Shown: one piece after another, positions 41,145 through 49,391 of the stretch | How positions within the stretch are numbered: position 1 is the stretch's first letter | Layout of the letters: every line of letters starts with the position of its first letter | From: Kumtagia sp963829135 | Lineage (GTDB): Bacteria; Pseudomonadota; Alphaproteobacteria; Rhizobiales; Rhizobiaceae | Assembly (NCBI GenBank): GCA_963829135.1 | Contig: CAWHHO010000004.1 | Coordinates: 400,582 to 464,581, forward strand | DNA length: 64,000 bases | Reading direction: 5' to 3' | Position numbers and translations under genes: made by a program | Notes under the pieces: model-generated | What the model saw: only the letters and a program-made list of their open reading frames with translations | Told to the model about the DNA's origin: nothing | Database searches by the model: none

Positions 41145-42305
41145 TCACGCCTCTCTCATCATCTCCCGTCCGATCAGCCAGCGCCTGATCTCGCTGGTTC
41201 CGGCCCCGATCTCATAGAGCTTGGCGTCGCGTAGCAGCCGCCCGGTCGGATAGTCGTTCGTGTATCCGTTGCCCCCGAGCAGCTGGATGGCGTCGAGCGC
41301 CATCTGCGTGGCTCTTTCCGCGGCGAAAAGGACACATCCGGCGGCGTCCTTGCGCGTCGTCTCGCCCCGGTCGCAGGCGGCAGCCACGGCATAGACATAG
41401 GCGCGCGCCGCATTCATAACCGTGTACATATCGGCGAGCTTGCCCTGCACCAGCTGGAACTCGCCTATCGGCTGGCCGAACTGCTTGCGCTCGTGCACAT
41501 AGGGCATGACGACGTCGAGGCAGGCAGCCATCAGGCCGATCGGCCCGCCCGCAAGCACCGTCCTTTCATAGTCGAGGCCCGACATCAGCACTTCAACGCC
41601 CTTGTCTTCCTCGTGCAGCACATTTTCGAACGGCACCTCGACGTCGTGGAACACCAACTCGCCGGTGTTGGAGCCGCGCATGCCGAGCTTGTCGAGCTTC
41701 TGCGCGACCGAGAAGCCAGCCATCGTCTTTTCGACCAGGAAGGCGGTGATCCCCCGGGATTTCCGCTCCGGATCGGTCTTTGCGTAGACAACCAGCGTGT
41801 CTGCATCCGGCCCGTTGGTGATCCACATTTTCGAGCCGTTGAGCACGTAGCGGTCATTGTGCTTTTCAGCCCGCAGTTTCAACGAAACCACGTCGGAACC
41901 GGCGCCGGTTTCCGACATGGCCAGCGCGCCGACATGTTCGCCCGAACAGAGTCGCGGCAGATAGTTCGCCTTTTGCGCGGCGCTGCCCCAGCGGCGGATC
42001 TGGTTGACGCAGAGATTGGAATGCGCGCCGTAGGAAAGCCCCACCGAAGCGGAGGCCCGCGAAATTTCCTCGACCGCCACGACATGGGCGAGATACCCCA
42101 TGCCGGAGCCGCCATGCTCCGGCTCGACGGTGATTCCGAGCAGTCCGAGCTCCCCCAGTTCCCGCCATAGCGGAGCAGGGAATTCGTTCTCGCGGTCGAT
42201 CGTCGCGGCCAGCGGTGCGATGCGGTCCTGCGCAAAACGGCGGACCATATCGCGTAGCGCGTCGATCTCCTCGCCTTGACCGAAGCTGAGCACCTTGTCG
42301 TACAT
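41145..42305 (-). CDS. ivd: Isovaleryl-CoA dehydrogenase
   Basis: This FAD-dependent acyl-CoA dehydrogenase oxidises isovaleryl-CoA to 3-methylcrotonyl-CoA in leucine breakdown. The 386-residue protein has the usual three domains (SETGAGSDVVSLKLRAEK; MWITNGPDADTLVVYAKTD). The catalytic base is the Glu in SGLDYERTVLAGGPIG, as in isovaleryl-CoA dehydrogenase, while the position used by medium-chain enzymes is not Glu here (YEIGAGTSEIRR). CAGGAGGACGCC precedes the ATG. Product and substrate connect directly to the mccB gene downstream, and its electrons would go via ETF to the ETF-QO at 24 kb. Confidence 0.94.
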   Translation of the reverse strand: MYDKVLSFGQGEEIDALRDMVRRFAQDRIAPLAATIDRENEFPAPLWRELGELGLLGITVEPEHGGSGMGYLAHVVAVEEISRASASVGLSYGAHSNLCVNQIRRWGSAAQKANYLPRLCSGEHVGALAMSETGAGSDVVSLKLRAEKHNDRYVLNGSKMWITNGPDADTLVVYAKTDPERKSRGITAFLVEKTMAGFSVAQKLDKLGMRGSNTGELVFHDVEVPFENVLHEEDKGVEVLMSGLDYERTVLAGGPIGLMAACLDVVMPYVHERKQFGQPIGEFQLVQGKLADMYTVMNAARAYVYAVAAACDRGETTRKDAAGCVLFAAERATQMALDAIQLLGGNGYTNDYPTGRLLRDAKLYEIGAGTSEIRRWLIGREMMREA

Positions 42306-42461
42306 GGCGTCCTCCTGGAATGATCATCGGGGATGACGCCCATGGCGGTCAACCAGTTCCCGCGAGCCGATCAGCGTGAAAATTCATCTGAGGAGACTTG
42401 CCTGAACTCCGAATTGCGGCTCGATTTGATCTTCCCGTCGGCGTCATTATTTTTGTCGAAA

Positions 42462-42490
42462 TGTCGGAGCGCTGCGAGGGCCGACGTCTT
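42462..42490 (+). promoter_or_regulatory. Candidate ECF42-type promoter of the YciI-sigma operon
   Basis: TGTCGGA (42462-42468), 16 bases, then CGTCTT (42485-42490), ending 19 bases before the YciI start. ECF42 sigma factors are reported to recognise a TGTCGA-like -35 and a CGTC or CGAC -10. The identical pattern with identical spacing occurs at 44172-44200 upstream of the VOC gene. It suggests autoregulation of the sigma operon. Confidence 0.6.
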
Positions 42491-42509
42491 TATCAGGAAG
42501 GACTTTGAA

Positions 42510-42884
42510 ATGCTCTATGCCGTCCTCTGCTACAATGACGAAAACGTCACTTCGGCCTGGTCGAAAGAGGAGGACGACGCGGTGATGGGTCGCCTGCTGA
42601 AGGTTCAGGGCAAGCTCGCCGCGCAAGGACGCCTGGGGCCCGTGGCAAGGCTGCTGCCGACGACGGCTGCAACCACCTTGCGCAAGACACAGGGTGAACC
42701 CCTGGTCATTGACGGGCCGTTCGCAGAGACCAAGGAACAGTTGCTCGGCTTCTACCTGATTGATTCCAGGTCGCTGGACGAGGCGCTCGAAGCCGCTCGC
42801 GAACTCGCCGCCGCCAATCCTGGCGTCGGCTCCTACGAAATCCGCCCGGTTGGCTATTTTGCCGCAAACGGGATCGCCGAATGA
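42510..42884 (+). CDS. YciI/DGPF-domain protein, partner of the ECF42 sigma factor
   Basis: This is a 124-residue protein of the YCII-related group that carries the DGPF motif (VIDGPFAETKEQLLGFYLID), which is the gene usually found beside ECF42 sigma factors. The N-terminus (MLYAVLCYNDENVTSAWSKE) is typical. These proteins are small, cytosolic, dimeric and of uncertain function; a role in sensing or controlling the sigma factor has been proposed for the group. The start ATG follows AGGAAGGACTTTGAA. It overlaps the sigma gene by four bases (ATGA), so the two are translated as one unit. Confidence 0.88.
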   Translation: MLYAVLCYNDENVTSAWSKEEDDAVMGRLLKVQGKLAAQGRLGPVARLLPTTAATTLRKTQGEPLVIDGPFAETKEQLLGFYLIDSRSLDEALEAARELAAANPGVGSYEIRPVGYFAANGIAE

Positions 42885-44155
42885 CCGATCAGGTCTGGAT
42901 AGAGGCTGCACTTTCCTCTGCCCGCCCGCAGGCGGTAAGCGCCCTGCTGCGCTACTTCCGCGATCTCGACACGGCGGAGGAGGCTTATCAGGAGGCCTGC
43001 CTGCGCGCGCTGAAGAACTGGCCGAAGAATGGCCCGCCTCGCGATCCAACCGCCTGGCTGATCTTCGTGGGGCGCAACGCGGCTGTCGATGCAGTGCGGC
43101 GCAGCAAGCGCCTGGAGGCGCTGCCGGACGAGGACAAGCTCTCGGATCTGAGCGACGCGGAGGAGGCGATAGCTGAAAGGCTGGACGGCGCGGACTATCG
43201 CGACGACATCCTGCGGCTTCTTTTCGTCTGCTGCCACCCGGATCTGCCCGCCACGCAGCAGATCGCGCTGGCGCTTCGCATCGTCTCCGGCCTTTCGGTC
43301 AAGCAGATCGCTCGCGCGTTTCTGGTCTCGGAAGCCGCGATGGAACAGCGTATCACACGCGCAAAGGGGCGCGTTTCGGCGGCAGGCGTGCCATTCGAGA
43401 CGCCGGGGCCGATCGAGCGCTCGCAGCGCCTCGCGGCGGTCGCCGCGATGGTCTACCTGGTATTCAACGAAGGCTATTCGGCCGGCGCAGACGAACAACT
43501 CGCGAAGGCACCGCTTTGCGAGGAGGCGATCCGGCTCGGCCGGCTGCTGCTGCGGCTGTTCCAGACCGAACCGGAAATCATGGGGCTGATGGCATTGATG
43601 CTGCTGCAGCATGCGCGTTCGGACGCCCGTTTCGATACGGATGCCAATGCGATCCTCCTCGACGATCAGGACCGCAGCTTGTGGAAACGGCCGTTGATCT
43701 CGGAAGGCCTTGCGTTGATCGACAAGGCAATGCGCCACCGCCAGCCGGGGCCTTATCAGGTTCAGGCTGCGATTGCGGCGCTGCATGCGCGGGCGGCGCG
43801 CCCCGAGGATACCGACTGGCCGCAAATCGAATTGCTCTACCGGACACTGGAAAATCTTCAGCCATCGGCGGTGATCACGCTCAACCGGGCCGTGGCGGTG
43901 TCCAAGGTGGACGGGCCGGGCGCCGCGTTGGAATTGATCGAGCCGCTTGCCGAGCGGCTATCGGGCTATTTCTATTTCTTCGGCCTGAAGGGCAACCTGC
44001 TTATGCAGCTTGGTCGCAACCAGGAGGCACGCGTGGCGTTCGACCGGGCAATCGCCCTGGCCAATACCGCTGCCGAGGCAACCCATATCCGCATGCATCT
44101 CGATCGCCTCATAACGGATGCAGGCAGCGATAAGGAAAAGCTGGGATCGCGATAA
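42881..44155 (+). CDS. ECF42-type RNA polymerase sigma factor with large C-terminal domain
   Basis: This is an extracytoplasmic-function sigma factor. Region 2 is in the first ~90 residues (DTAEEAYQEACLRALKNWP, PTAWLIFVGRNAAVDAVRR). Region 4 is LRIVSGLSVKQIARAFLVSE near residues 145-165. It is followed by a helical C-terminal extension of about 220 residues (the DUF6596/TPR-like region, e.g. MVYLVFNEGYSAGADEQLAK and FYFFGLKGNLLMQLGRNQEA), which is the signature of group ECF42. These lack a classical anti-sigma factor and use the extension for control. The 424-residue length fits. The DGPF protein upstream and matching promoter motifs support the group assignment. Its stimulus is unknown. Confidence 0.9.
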   Translation: MTDQVWIEAALSSARPQAVSALLRYFRDLDTAEEAYQEACLRALKNWPKNGPPRDPTAWLIFVGRNAAVDAVRRSKRLEALPDEDKLSDLSDAEEAIAERLDGADYRDDILRLLFVCCHPDLPATQQIALALRIVSGLSVKQIARAFLVSEAAMEQRITRAKGRVSAAGVPFETPGPIERSQRLAAVAAMVYLVFNEGYSAGADEQLAKAPLCEEAIRLGRLLLRLFQTEPEIMGLMALMLLQHARSDARFDTDANAILLDDQDRSLWKRPLISEGLALIDKAMRHRQPGPYQVQAAIAALHARAARPEDTDWPQIELLYRTLENLQPSAVITLNRAVAVSKVDGPGAALELIEPLAERLSGYFYFFGLKGNLLMQLGRNQEARVAFDRAIALANTAAEATHIRMHLDRLITDAGSDKEKLGSR

Positions 44156-44171
44156 CTTTCTTCCGCTTGCC

Positions 44172-44200
44172 TGTCGGAATTCCAAAGGCCCGGGCGTCTT
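44172..44200 (+). promoter_or_regulatory. Second candidate ECF42-type promoter, upstream of the VOC gene
   Basis: TGTCGGA (44172-44178), 16 bases, then CGTCTT (44195-44200). This matches the element at 42462-42490 in sequence and spacing, though the intervening bases differ. It would start a leader of about 75 bases before the VOC gene at 44282 and implies that this gene belongs to the sigma factor's regulon. Confidence 0.55.
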
Positions 44201-44281
44201 CAGAGCGCGGACACCAAGCACCCTCTTCGTCGAGCGTGTGCGAAGTGCTGCTTCATAGTGACGCCTTGCCTGGAGGAAGAC

Positions 44282-44677
44282 ATGAACGACAAGCCGGAAA
44301 TGAAACTCGATGGCGTGATCGCCTATGTGCAGGTCGATAACGCCGATGAAGCGGGCGAACTTTACAAGGAGGCCTTTGCTGCCAAGGAGATCGACCGTCA
44401 TGCGGTTGCCGACGGCCGGCTCATCCACCTGCATCTTGAGATCAACAACGGAGCGTTGATGCTGAACGATCCGTTCCCGGAGCATGGTTTTCCCTCAGCT
44501 CCGATCCACGGCGTCACGCTCCATATCATTTCGAACGAGCCACGCGTCTGGTGGCAGCGCGCCGTTGATGCGGGTTTGGAGATCAAGCTCCCGCTGGAAG
44601 TCGCCTTCTGGGGCGATCTCTACGGCCAGTTGCGCGACAGATTCGGCGTGACCTGGGGCATTGTCGGCCCCGCTTGA
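44282..44677 (+). CDS. VOC-family (glyoxalase-like, PhnB type) protein
   Basis: This 131-residue single-domain VOC protein begins MKLDGVIAYVQVDNADEAGE with a beta-alpha module, and continues with LIHLHLEINNGALMLNDPFP, the region that carries metal ligands in related proteins, and FWGDLYGQLRDRFGVTWGIV at the C-terminus, typical of the PhnB/YdhR-like group. CTGGAGGAAGAC precedes the ATG. It lies just downstream of the ECF42 sigma gene with the same kind of promoter, so it is probably a regulon member. Enzymatic activity is not established for this group. Confidence 0.85.
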   Translation: MNDKPEMKLDGVIAYVQVDNADEAGELYKEAFAAKEIDRHAVADGRLIHLHLEINNGALMLNDPFPEHGFPSAPIHGVTLHIISNEPRVWWQRAVDAGLEIKLPLEVAFWGDLYGQLRDRFGVTWGIVGPA

Positions 44678-44687
44678 GCGCCAACGG

Positions 44688-44972
44688 TCATTCGTCGATA
44701 GAGAAGCCGCGGCGCAATTCGTCTTGGCTTGCTTCTTCAGTGCGAACGTCCTTGACGAACGAGCCATCCGGACCTTTCCACAGCAGTTCAAGCATGGTCG
44801 CGATGGAAGGTTCGCTGCCGCTGATCATCGCCGAGACCGAACCGTCGTGCTCGTTGCGCACCCATCCGTCGAGATTCAGCCGGTCGGCTTGAGTTCGTGT
44901 CCAGAACCGGAAGCCGACACCCTGGACCCTGCCGGAGATTCTCGCGAGGACGGTTTTTCGGCCTTGTGTCAT
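44688..44972 (-). CDS. acyP: Acylphosphatase
   Basis: This 94-residue enzyme hydrolyses acyl phosphates. The signature GRVQGVGFRFWTRTQAD supplies the phosphate-binding loop with catalytic Arg, and the catalytic Asn is in GWVRNEHDGSV. The alpha/beta fold length is exactly that of the family. It is convergent with the VOC gene, 10 bases apart. The minus-strand start lies just beside a palindromic repeat region. It has a housekeeping role, with no special context. Confidence 0.93.
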   Translation of the reverse strand: MTQGRKTVLARISGRVQGVGFRFWTRTQADRLNLDGWVRNEHDGSVSAMISGSEPSIATMLELLWKGPDGSFVKDVRTEEASQDELRRGFSIDE

Positions 44973-45080
44973 CGGCTTGCAACTCCGTTTCCATGGTCAG
45001 CGTGGAACCAACACCGGGTGCAGCCAATGTCCTCCCGCCTTGAGGGCAGGGCAATCGCAAATGGAAATTGGAGAACGAAG

Positions 45081-45233
45081 TCCCCCTCTCCGCCTCACTG
45101 CGTTCGGCACCTCTCCCCCATTTCATGGGGGCGAGGAACCAGGCTCCAAGAGCGTCGGCCGTTGGAAGGCCTGGGTTCCTCGCCCTCGCGAAGCGGGGGA
45201 GAGGTGGTTTGCGCAGCAAACCGGAGAGGGGGA
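45081..45233. repeat. Intergenic palindromic repeat element
   Basis: Two arms of about 60 bases (about 45081-45140 and 45173-45233) are imperfect inverted copies. They share GGTTCCTCGCCC, GGGGGAGAGGT and GGAGAGGGGGA, each with smaller internal hairpins. The whole 153-base unit lies between the acylphosphatase and aminotransferase genes and has no frame. It is of the same general C/G-run class as the coding element at 7.9 kb, but with different inner sequences. It can fold as a long hairpin in RNA. Confidence 0.8.
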
Positions 45234-45248
45234 TTCCAGTCTGCAAAG

Positions 45249-46376
45249 TCATAAGCGACCGGATATGCCCTGACGCGCCGCAGCCAACGCTGCTGGCAGT
45301 TCCTCGGCAAAGATGTCGAGTTCATGATCGAGCCCGACGCTGATGCGGATGCAGCGGTCGAGCACCGGCACCATCGGCTTGCGGATAAAGACGTCCCGCG
45401 CCAGCAGGTTCTGCATCACCTTCAGAGCGAAGGCACCATCGGCGCCGCAGTCGATGGTGACGAAATTGGTGGCGGAATCGATCGGTGAAAGGCCATTGTC
45501 ACGGGCAATCCCCGCAATACGCTGCCGCCCGGCGGCGACCCTGAGCTTCACGGCGGATAAATAGGTCTGATCGCCAATCGCCGCCTCGCCGGCGACTTGC
45601 GCCATGCGGCTGGTGCCATAGTGATTGCGCACCTTCTCGAAGGCGGCGATAACCTGCTGTTCGCCGACGGCATAGCCACAGCGCAGGCCTGCCAATCCGT
45701 AAGCCTTCGAAAAAGTTCGCATTCGGATCAAATTGGGACGATTCACCGTGATCGCCGGCTGCGCCGAATCCGGTCCTGTTTCCCCATAGGCTTCGTCAAG
45801 GACGAAGACGGTTGTCTCGGGCAATGCGTCAGCGAAACGCATAATGTCTCCGGCGTCCCACCACGTCCCCATGGGATTGTCCGGGTTGGACAGGTAGACC
45901 ATCACCGCATTCTCACGCCGAACGGTAGCGAGCAGCCCGTCCAGGCTTTCACGGTCGTTCTCGTAAGGTACTTTGACCAGCCGGCCGCCAAATCCGTCGA
46001 CATGGAAGTTGAAGGTCGGATAGGCGCCGAGCGAGGTGACGACCGCGTCTCCGGGGGCGACGAATACGCGGACGGCGAGGTTGAGCAGACCGTCAATCCC
46101 TTCACCGACAACGACATTCTGAAGCGCTACACCCAGGTGTTTTGCCAGCGCAGCCTTGAGGTCGTAATTGTCGGGATCGCAATACATCCACTGGTCGGCG
46201 GCGACCTCCTGCATTTTGCTTATAACCGAGGGGGATGGACCGAAGCTGCTCTCATTCGCGCCAATGCGTGCGCGGAACCTGCGTCCGCTGATCCGCTGCT
46301 GTTCCTCGGGGCCGACAAAGGGCACGGTGACGGGAAGAGCGGCGATGATTGGAGCCTGTTTGGGGCGGAGCGGCAT
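45249..46376 (-). CDS. Histidinol-phosphate aminotransferase-like PLP enzyme
   Basis: This fold-type I aminotransferase of about 375 residues has the PLP-binding Lys in RTFSKAYGLAGLRCGY, the Asn-Pro-Asp region VYLSNPDNPMGTWW, VFVLDEAYGETG and the C-terminal Arg in CIRISVGL. The pattern fits the HisC/aromatic aminotransferase group. It might convert histidinol phosphate or an aromatic keto acid, but the genome's main hisC is usually elsewhere, so paralogue status is possible. The frame is open to 46475, but ATG 46376 gives a proper N-terminus (PLRPKQAPIIAALPVTVPFV). No operon partner is evident. Confidence 0.85.
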   Translation of the reverse strand: MPLRPKQAPIIAALPVTVPFVGPEEQQRISGRRFRARIGANESSFGPSPSVISKMQEVAADQWMYCDPDNYDLKAALAKHLGVALQNVVVGEGIDGLLNLAVRVFVAPGDAVVTSLGAYPTFNFHVDGFGGRLVKVPYENDRESLDGLLATVRRENAVMVYLSNPDNPMGTWWDAGDIMRFADALPETTVFVLDEAYGETGPDSAQPAITVNRPNLIRMRTFSKAYGLAGLRCGYAVGEQQVIAAFEKVRNHYGTSRMAQVAGEAAIGDQTYLSAVKLRVAAGRQRIAGIARDNGLSPIDSATNFVTIDCGADGAFALKVMQNLLARDVFIRKPMVPVLDRCIRISVGLDHELDIFAEELPAALAAARQGISGRL

Positions 46377-46526
46377 CAGATGTTCCGGAAGGGCGGCGTC
46401 ATATTGCAGCAGCGAATAGCAGATATCCCGGAGGATGCGCGATGGAAATTGCGTGAACCGCAACGTGTTGTGCATGTCTGCACCGATGCACCGGCTTTTC
46501 CAAATCTGCGGCGGGCCAGACGCCGT

Positions 46527-47577
46527 TTAAGCAACCGCAGAGGGTGGCCCGCATGAGTTGCGGATCGTCAACTGGCCGCGAAGGACTAATTTGCGCGCCT
46601 CTGGTGGTGCTTCTCCGTTAAGCCTGTCCAGCAGCAGCCGTGCCGCTTGTTCGCCGATCGCCTCTACGGGTTGCGCGATTGTCGTCAAGCGCGGACTGAA
46701 CACGTCCGCCCAAGGGAAATCATCCATGCAGGCGACGGAAACATCGCCCGGGCACGTAAGACCCATGTCGCGAATAGCCCGCATTGCCCCGATCACCATC
46801 AAATTGTTTGCCGAGAACAGGGCAGTCGGCCTGATCGGTTATCGTGAGCATCTGCATCGCAGCGCGGTACCCATCGGCTTCGCGGAAATTGCCCTCGCGC
46901 ACGAGCTCATGCGAAAACGCGATACCGGCCGCCGCCAGCGCCTCTTTGTATCCGGCTAGACGGTCGCGGCTGGTGGACGCCCCGGCAGGGCCGGAAATAT
47001 AGCCGATGCGGCGGTGCCCCAGCCCGATCAGGTAGGTGGTGGCGTCAAAAGCTGCCTTGTTGTTGTCGAGGACAACCGAGTCGATATCCAGCCCTTCGCA
47101 TACACGGTCGAGCAGAACGACGGGCTTGCGGGTCGCAGTTACAAGCCGCTTCATGATCTCGTCTTCGCCCGCCGGCGCGATGATCAGCCCGTCGACCATA
47201 CGGTCGAGCAGCAGCTTGATCTGATCGTCCTGCTTCTCGGTGTCCTCCTCGTTCGAGCACAGCATAACTGCATAGCCGGCCTTGTTCAGCACTTTCTGGA
47301 TGGTCGCGACGACATCGGTGAAGAACGGGTTGCGGATATCCGCGACGGTTAGACCGATGGTCCTCGTTGCCCCGGTTTTCAGGCTGCGCGCAATTGCGTT
47401 GCGCTCGTAGCCTATCGTTCGGATCGCGTTTTCGATGCGGAGGGTCAGTTCGCTGCTGACATTCGATGTTCCGTTGAGAAACGCGGAGACGGTAGCGATC
47501 GAAACGTCCGCGGCTTCTGCCACATCGATAATCGTCGGTGCGGAAGATTTGCTGCGTCGGCGTCGAATATCGTCCAT
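46527..47577 (-). pseudogene. LacI-family transcriptional regulator with a single frameshift
   Basis: This regulator of the adjacent divergent sugar ABC operon begins with the LacI HTH domain (TIIDVAEAADVSIATVSAFL with hinge RSLKTGATRTIGL). The sugar-binding domain follows (ADIRNPFFTDVVATIQKVL, GHRRIGYISGPAGAST) up to about 46838, where the frame changes by one base and continues as RPTALFSANNLMVIGAMRAI and CMDDFPWADVFSPRLTTIAQ. The total span is 3n+1 bases (350 codons plus one), so a single insertion explains it. Binding sites are intact on both sides. Either the regulator is newly broken or the base is a sequencing error. Confidence 0.78.
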
Positions 47578-47581
47578 TGGC

Positions 47582-47593
47582 CGAAACGTTTCG
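47582..47593. promoter_or_regulatory. LacI-type operator O1
   Basis: The perfect 12-bp palindrome CGAAACGTTTCG lies four bases before the regulator's start codon and overlaps its ribosome-binding region. It is identical to the second site at 47714, as expected for an autoregulating LacI/GalR-type repressor. Confidence 0.85.
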
Positions 47594-47703
47594 AAATTGC
47601 CCTCAACCGAGGATAAGTCATTCTGACCGCGAAATGCAAGGAAACGCAGCGTATTGGGCAGGACAAGCCGATGTCGGGCGATCGCGCAGAGCGTGGTTCC
47701 GCG

Positions 47704-47732
47704 TTGACAATCCCGAAACGTTTCGATTAGCC
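47704..47732 (+). promoter_or_regulatory. Sugar ABC operon promoter with LacI operator O2
   Basis: TTGACA at 47704-47709 is followed 17 bases later by a weak -10 (TTAGCC). The perfect palindrome CGAAACGTTTCG (47714-47725) fills the spacer. A repressor there would block RNA polymerase directly. The operon's first gene begins at 47775. Confidence 0.75.
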
Positions 47733-47774
47733 TTCGGGTACGAGCAGCAACGTGGATGGGAGGCCATCGTTGTC

Positions 47775-49391
47775 ATGGTCGATTCCCGTGCGCCGAATTA
47801 TTCCGGTTTAGCCGCCGAGGCCGGCAGTGTGCCGTTGCTGGTCGCAACCGGTATAAGCAAGAGCTTTGGCGGCGTCGCGGCGTTGTCGAACGTCAGCTTC
47901 GATCTGCGTCCGGGCGAAATTCACGCGCTGATGGGCGAGAACGGCGCCGGCAAGTCGACGCTGATGAAGATCCTCTCCGGCGTCTATTCCGGCTATGAGG
48001 GCAGCATTGACGTTGCGGGCCGCACCGTCAGTTTCGCGCAGCGTCCGCGACGCCGAGGCGGCAGGCATCGCCATCATCCACCAGGAACTGAACCTGGTTC
48101 CGGAGCTGACCGTCGCCGACAACATCTTTCTCGGCCGCGAGCCGCCGCATTGCCGGCGATTGTGCTCGATCGCAAGACGATGCGGTTGCGCGCCCGCGCA
48201 ATTGCTGGAGCGGCTGGGCATCGAGCTCGATCCGGACGCTCGGGTCGGCGGTTTGCGCGTCGGCGAGCAGCAGCTGGTGGAGATCGCCAAGGCGCTGTCG
48301 CTTGTCGGCCCGCATCCTGATCATGGACGAGCCGACATCGGCGCTGTCGCCCGCCGAATGCGAGCGGCTTTTCACGATCGTCCGCCAGCTGGCCGCGAGC
48401 GGCGTCGCCATCGTCTACATCTCGCACCGCATCGACGAGGTGATGCAGCTCGCCGACCGGGTCACCGTCTTGCGCGACGGGCGGCACGTGCTGACGAGGC
48501 CGATCGGCGAGCTCGATCAGAGCAAGATCATCGCCGCGATGGTCGGACGGGAACTGCTTGGCGAGCGCACGAAGGCGACGCGTCAAGGCAGGGCGGATGT
48601 GTCTTGTCGGTCGATGCGACCTGACGCTCTCCAAGCCGCATCGCCGCGGCTGGCGCGAGGTGCTCCAGGGCGTCAGCTTCGATCTGCACGCTGGCGAAAT
48701 CCTTGGCATCGGCGGCCTGCTCGGCTCGGGCCGCACCGAAATCCTCGAGACGCATCTTCGGCTCGACGATCGGGCGCGTCGGCGGGCAGATTCGTGTCGA
48801 CGGCGATGCCGTCGACATTCGCTCGCCGCGCGACGCGCGGCGGCTCGGGCATCGCCCTGGTCACCGAGGACCGCAAGGCGCAGGGCCTGCATCTGCAGTC
48901 GTCGATCACCGACAATGTCGCCCTGCCGCTGGTCGGCACGGCTGGCGCGCTTCGGCATGCGCTCCTTTGCGAGCGAGGCCGGCCTGGCGCGACGCGCGGT
49001 TCAGTCGCTTGGCATCCGCTGCACCGGCATCGACCAGACGGCCGGCACCTTGTCCGGCGGCAACCAGCAGAAGGTCGTGATCGGCAAGTGGCTGGCGACG
49101 AGGCCGCGCGTGCTGCTGCTCGACGAGCCGACGCGCGGCATCGATGTCGGCGCCAAGCGCGAGATCTACGACCTGATCTTCCGCCTGGCGCGCGAGCGAA
49201 GGCCTCGCCATCGTCGTGGTCAGCTCGGAACTGCCGGAGCTGCTGCTGCTCGCCGACCGCATCCTGGTGATGTCGGAGGGCCGGCAGACGGGCATTGCTC
49301 GCGCGCGCCGAGGCCAGCGAGGAGCGCGATCATGCAGCTCGCCGCGCCGCGCGCGCGGCGAGGGCAGCCGCATGAGCGTGCTGCCGGCTGA
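47775..49391 (+). pseudogene. Ribose-type sugar ABC transporter ATPase, RbsA family, with many frameshifts
   Basis: This would be the double ATPase of a ribose/xylose-type importer. From ATG 47775 the frame reads normally through the first Walker A (ALMGENGAGKSTLMKILSG), then breaks near 48042. Further breaks occur near 48150, 48205, 48303, 48595, 48760, 48835, 48945 and 49195. In between, the correct pieces are clear: HQELNLVPELTVADNIFLGRE, ILIMDEPTSALSPAECERLF, GVSFDLHAGEILGIGGLLGSGRT, LSGGNQQKVVIGKWLA and LLLDEPTRGIDVGAK. Each piece is highly conserved with no random stops inside. As written no functional protein can be made. Positions of breaks are approximate. Confidence 0.85.
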
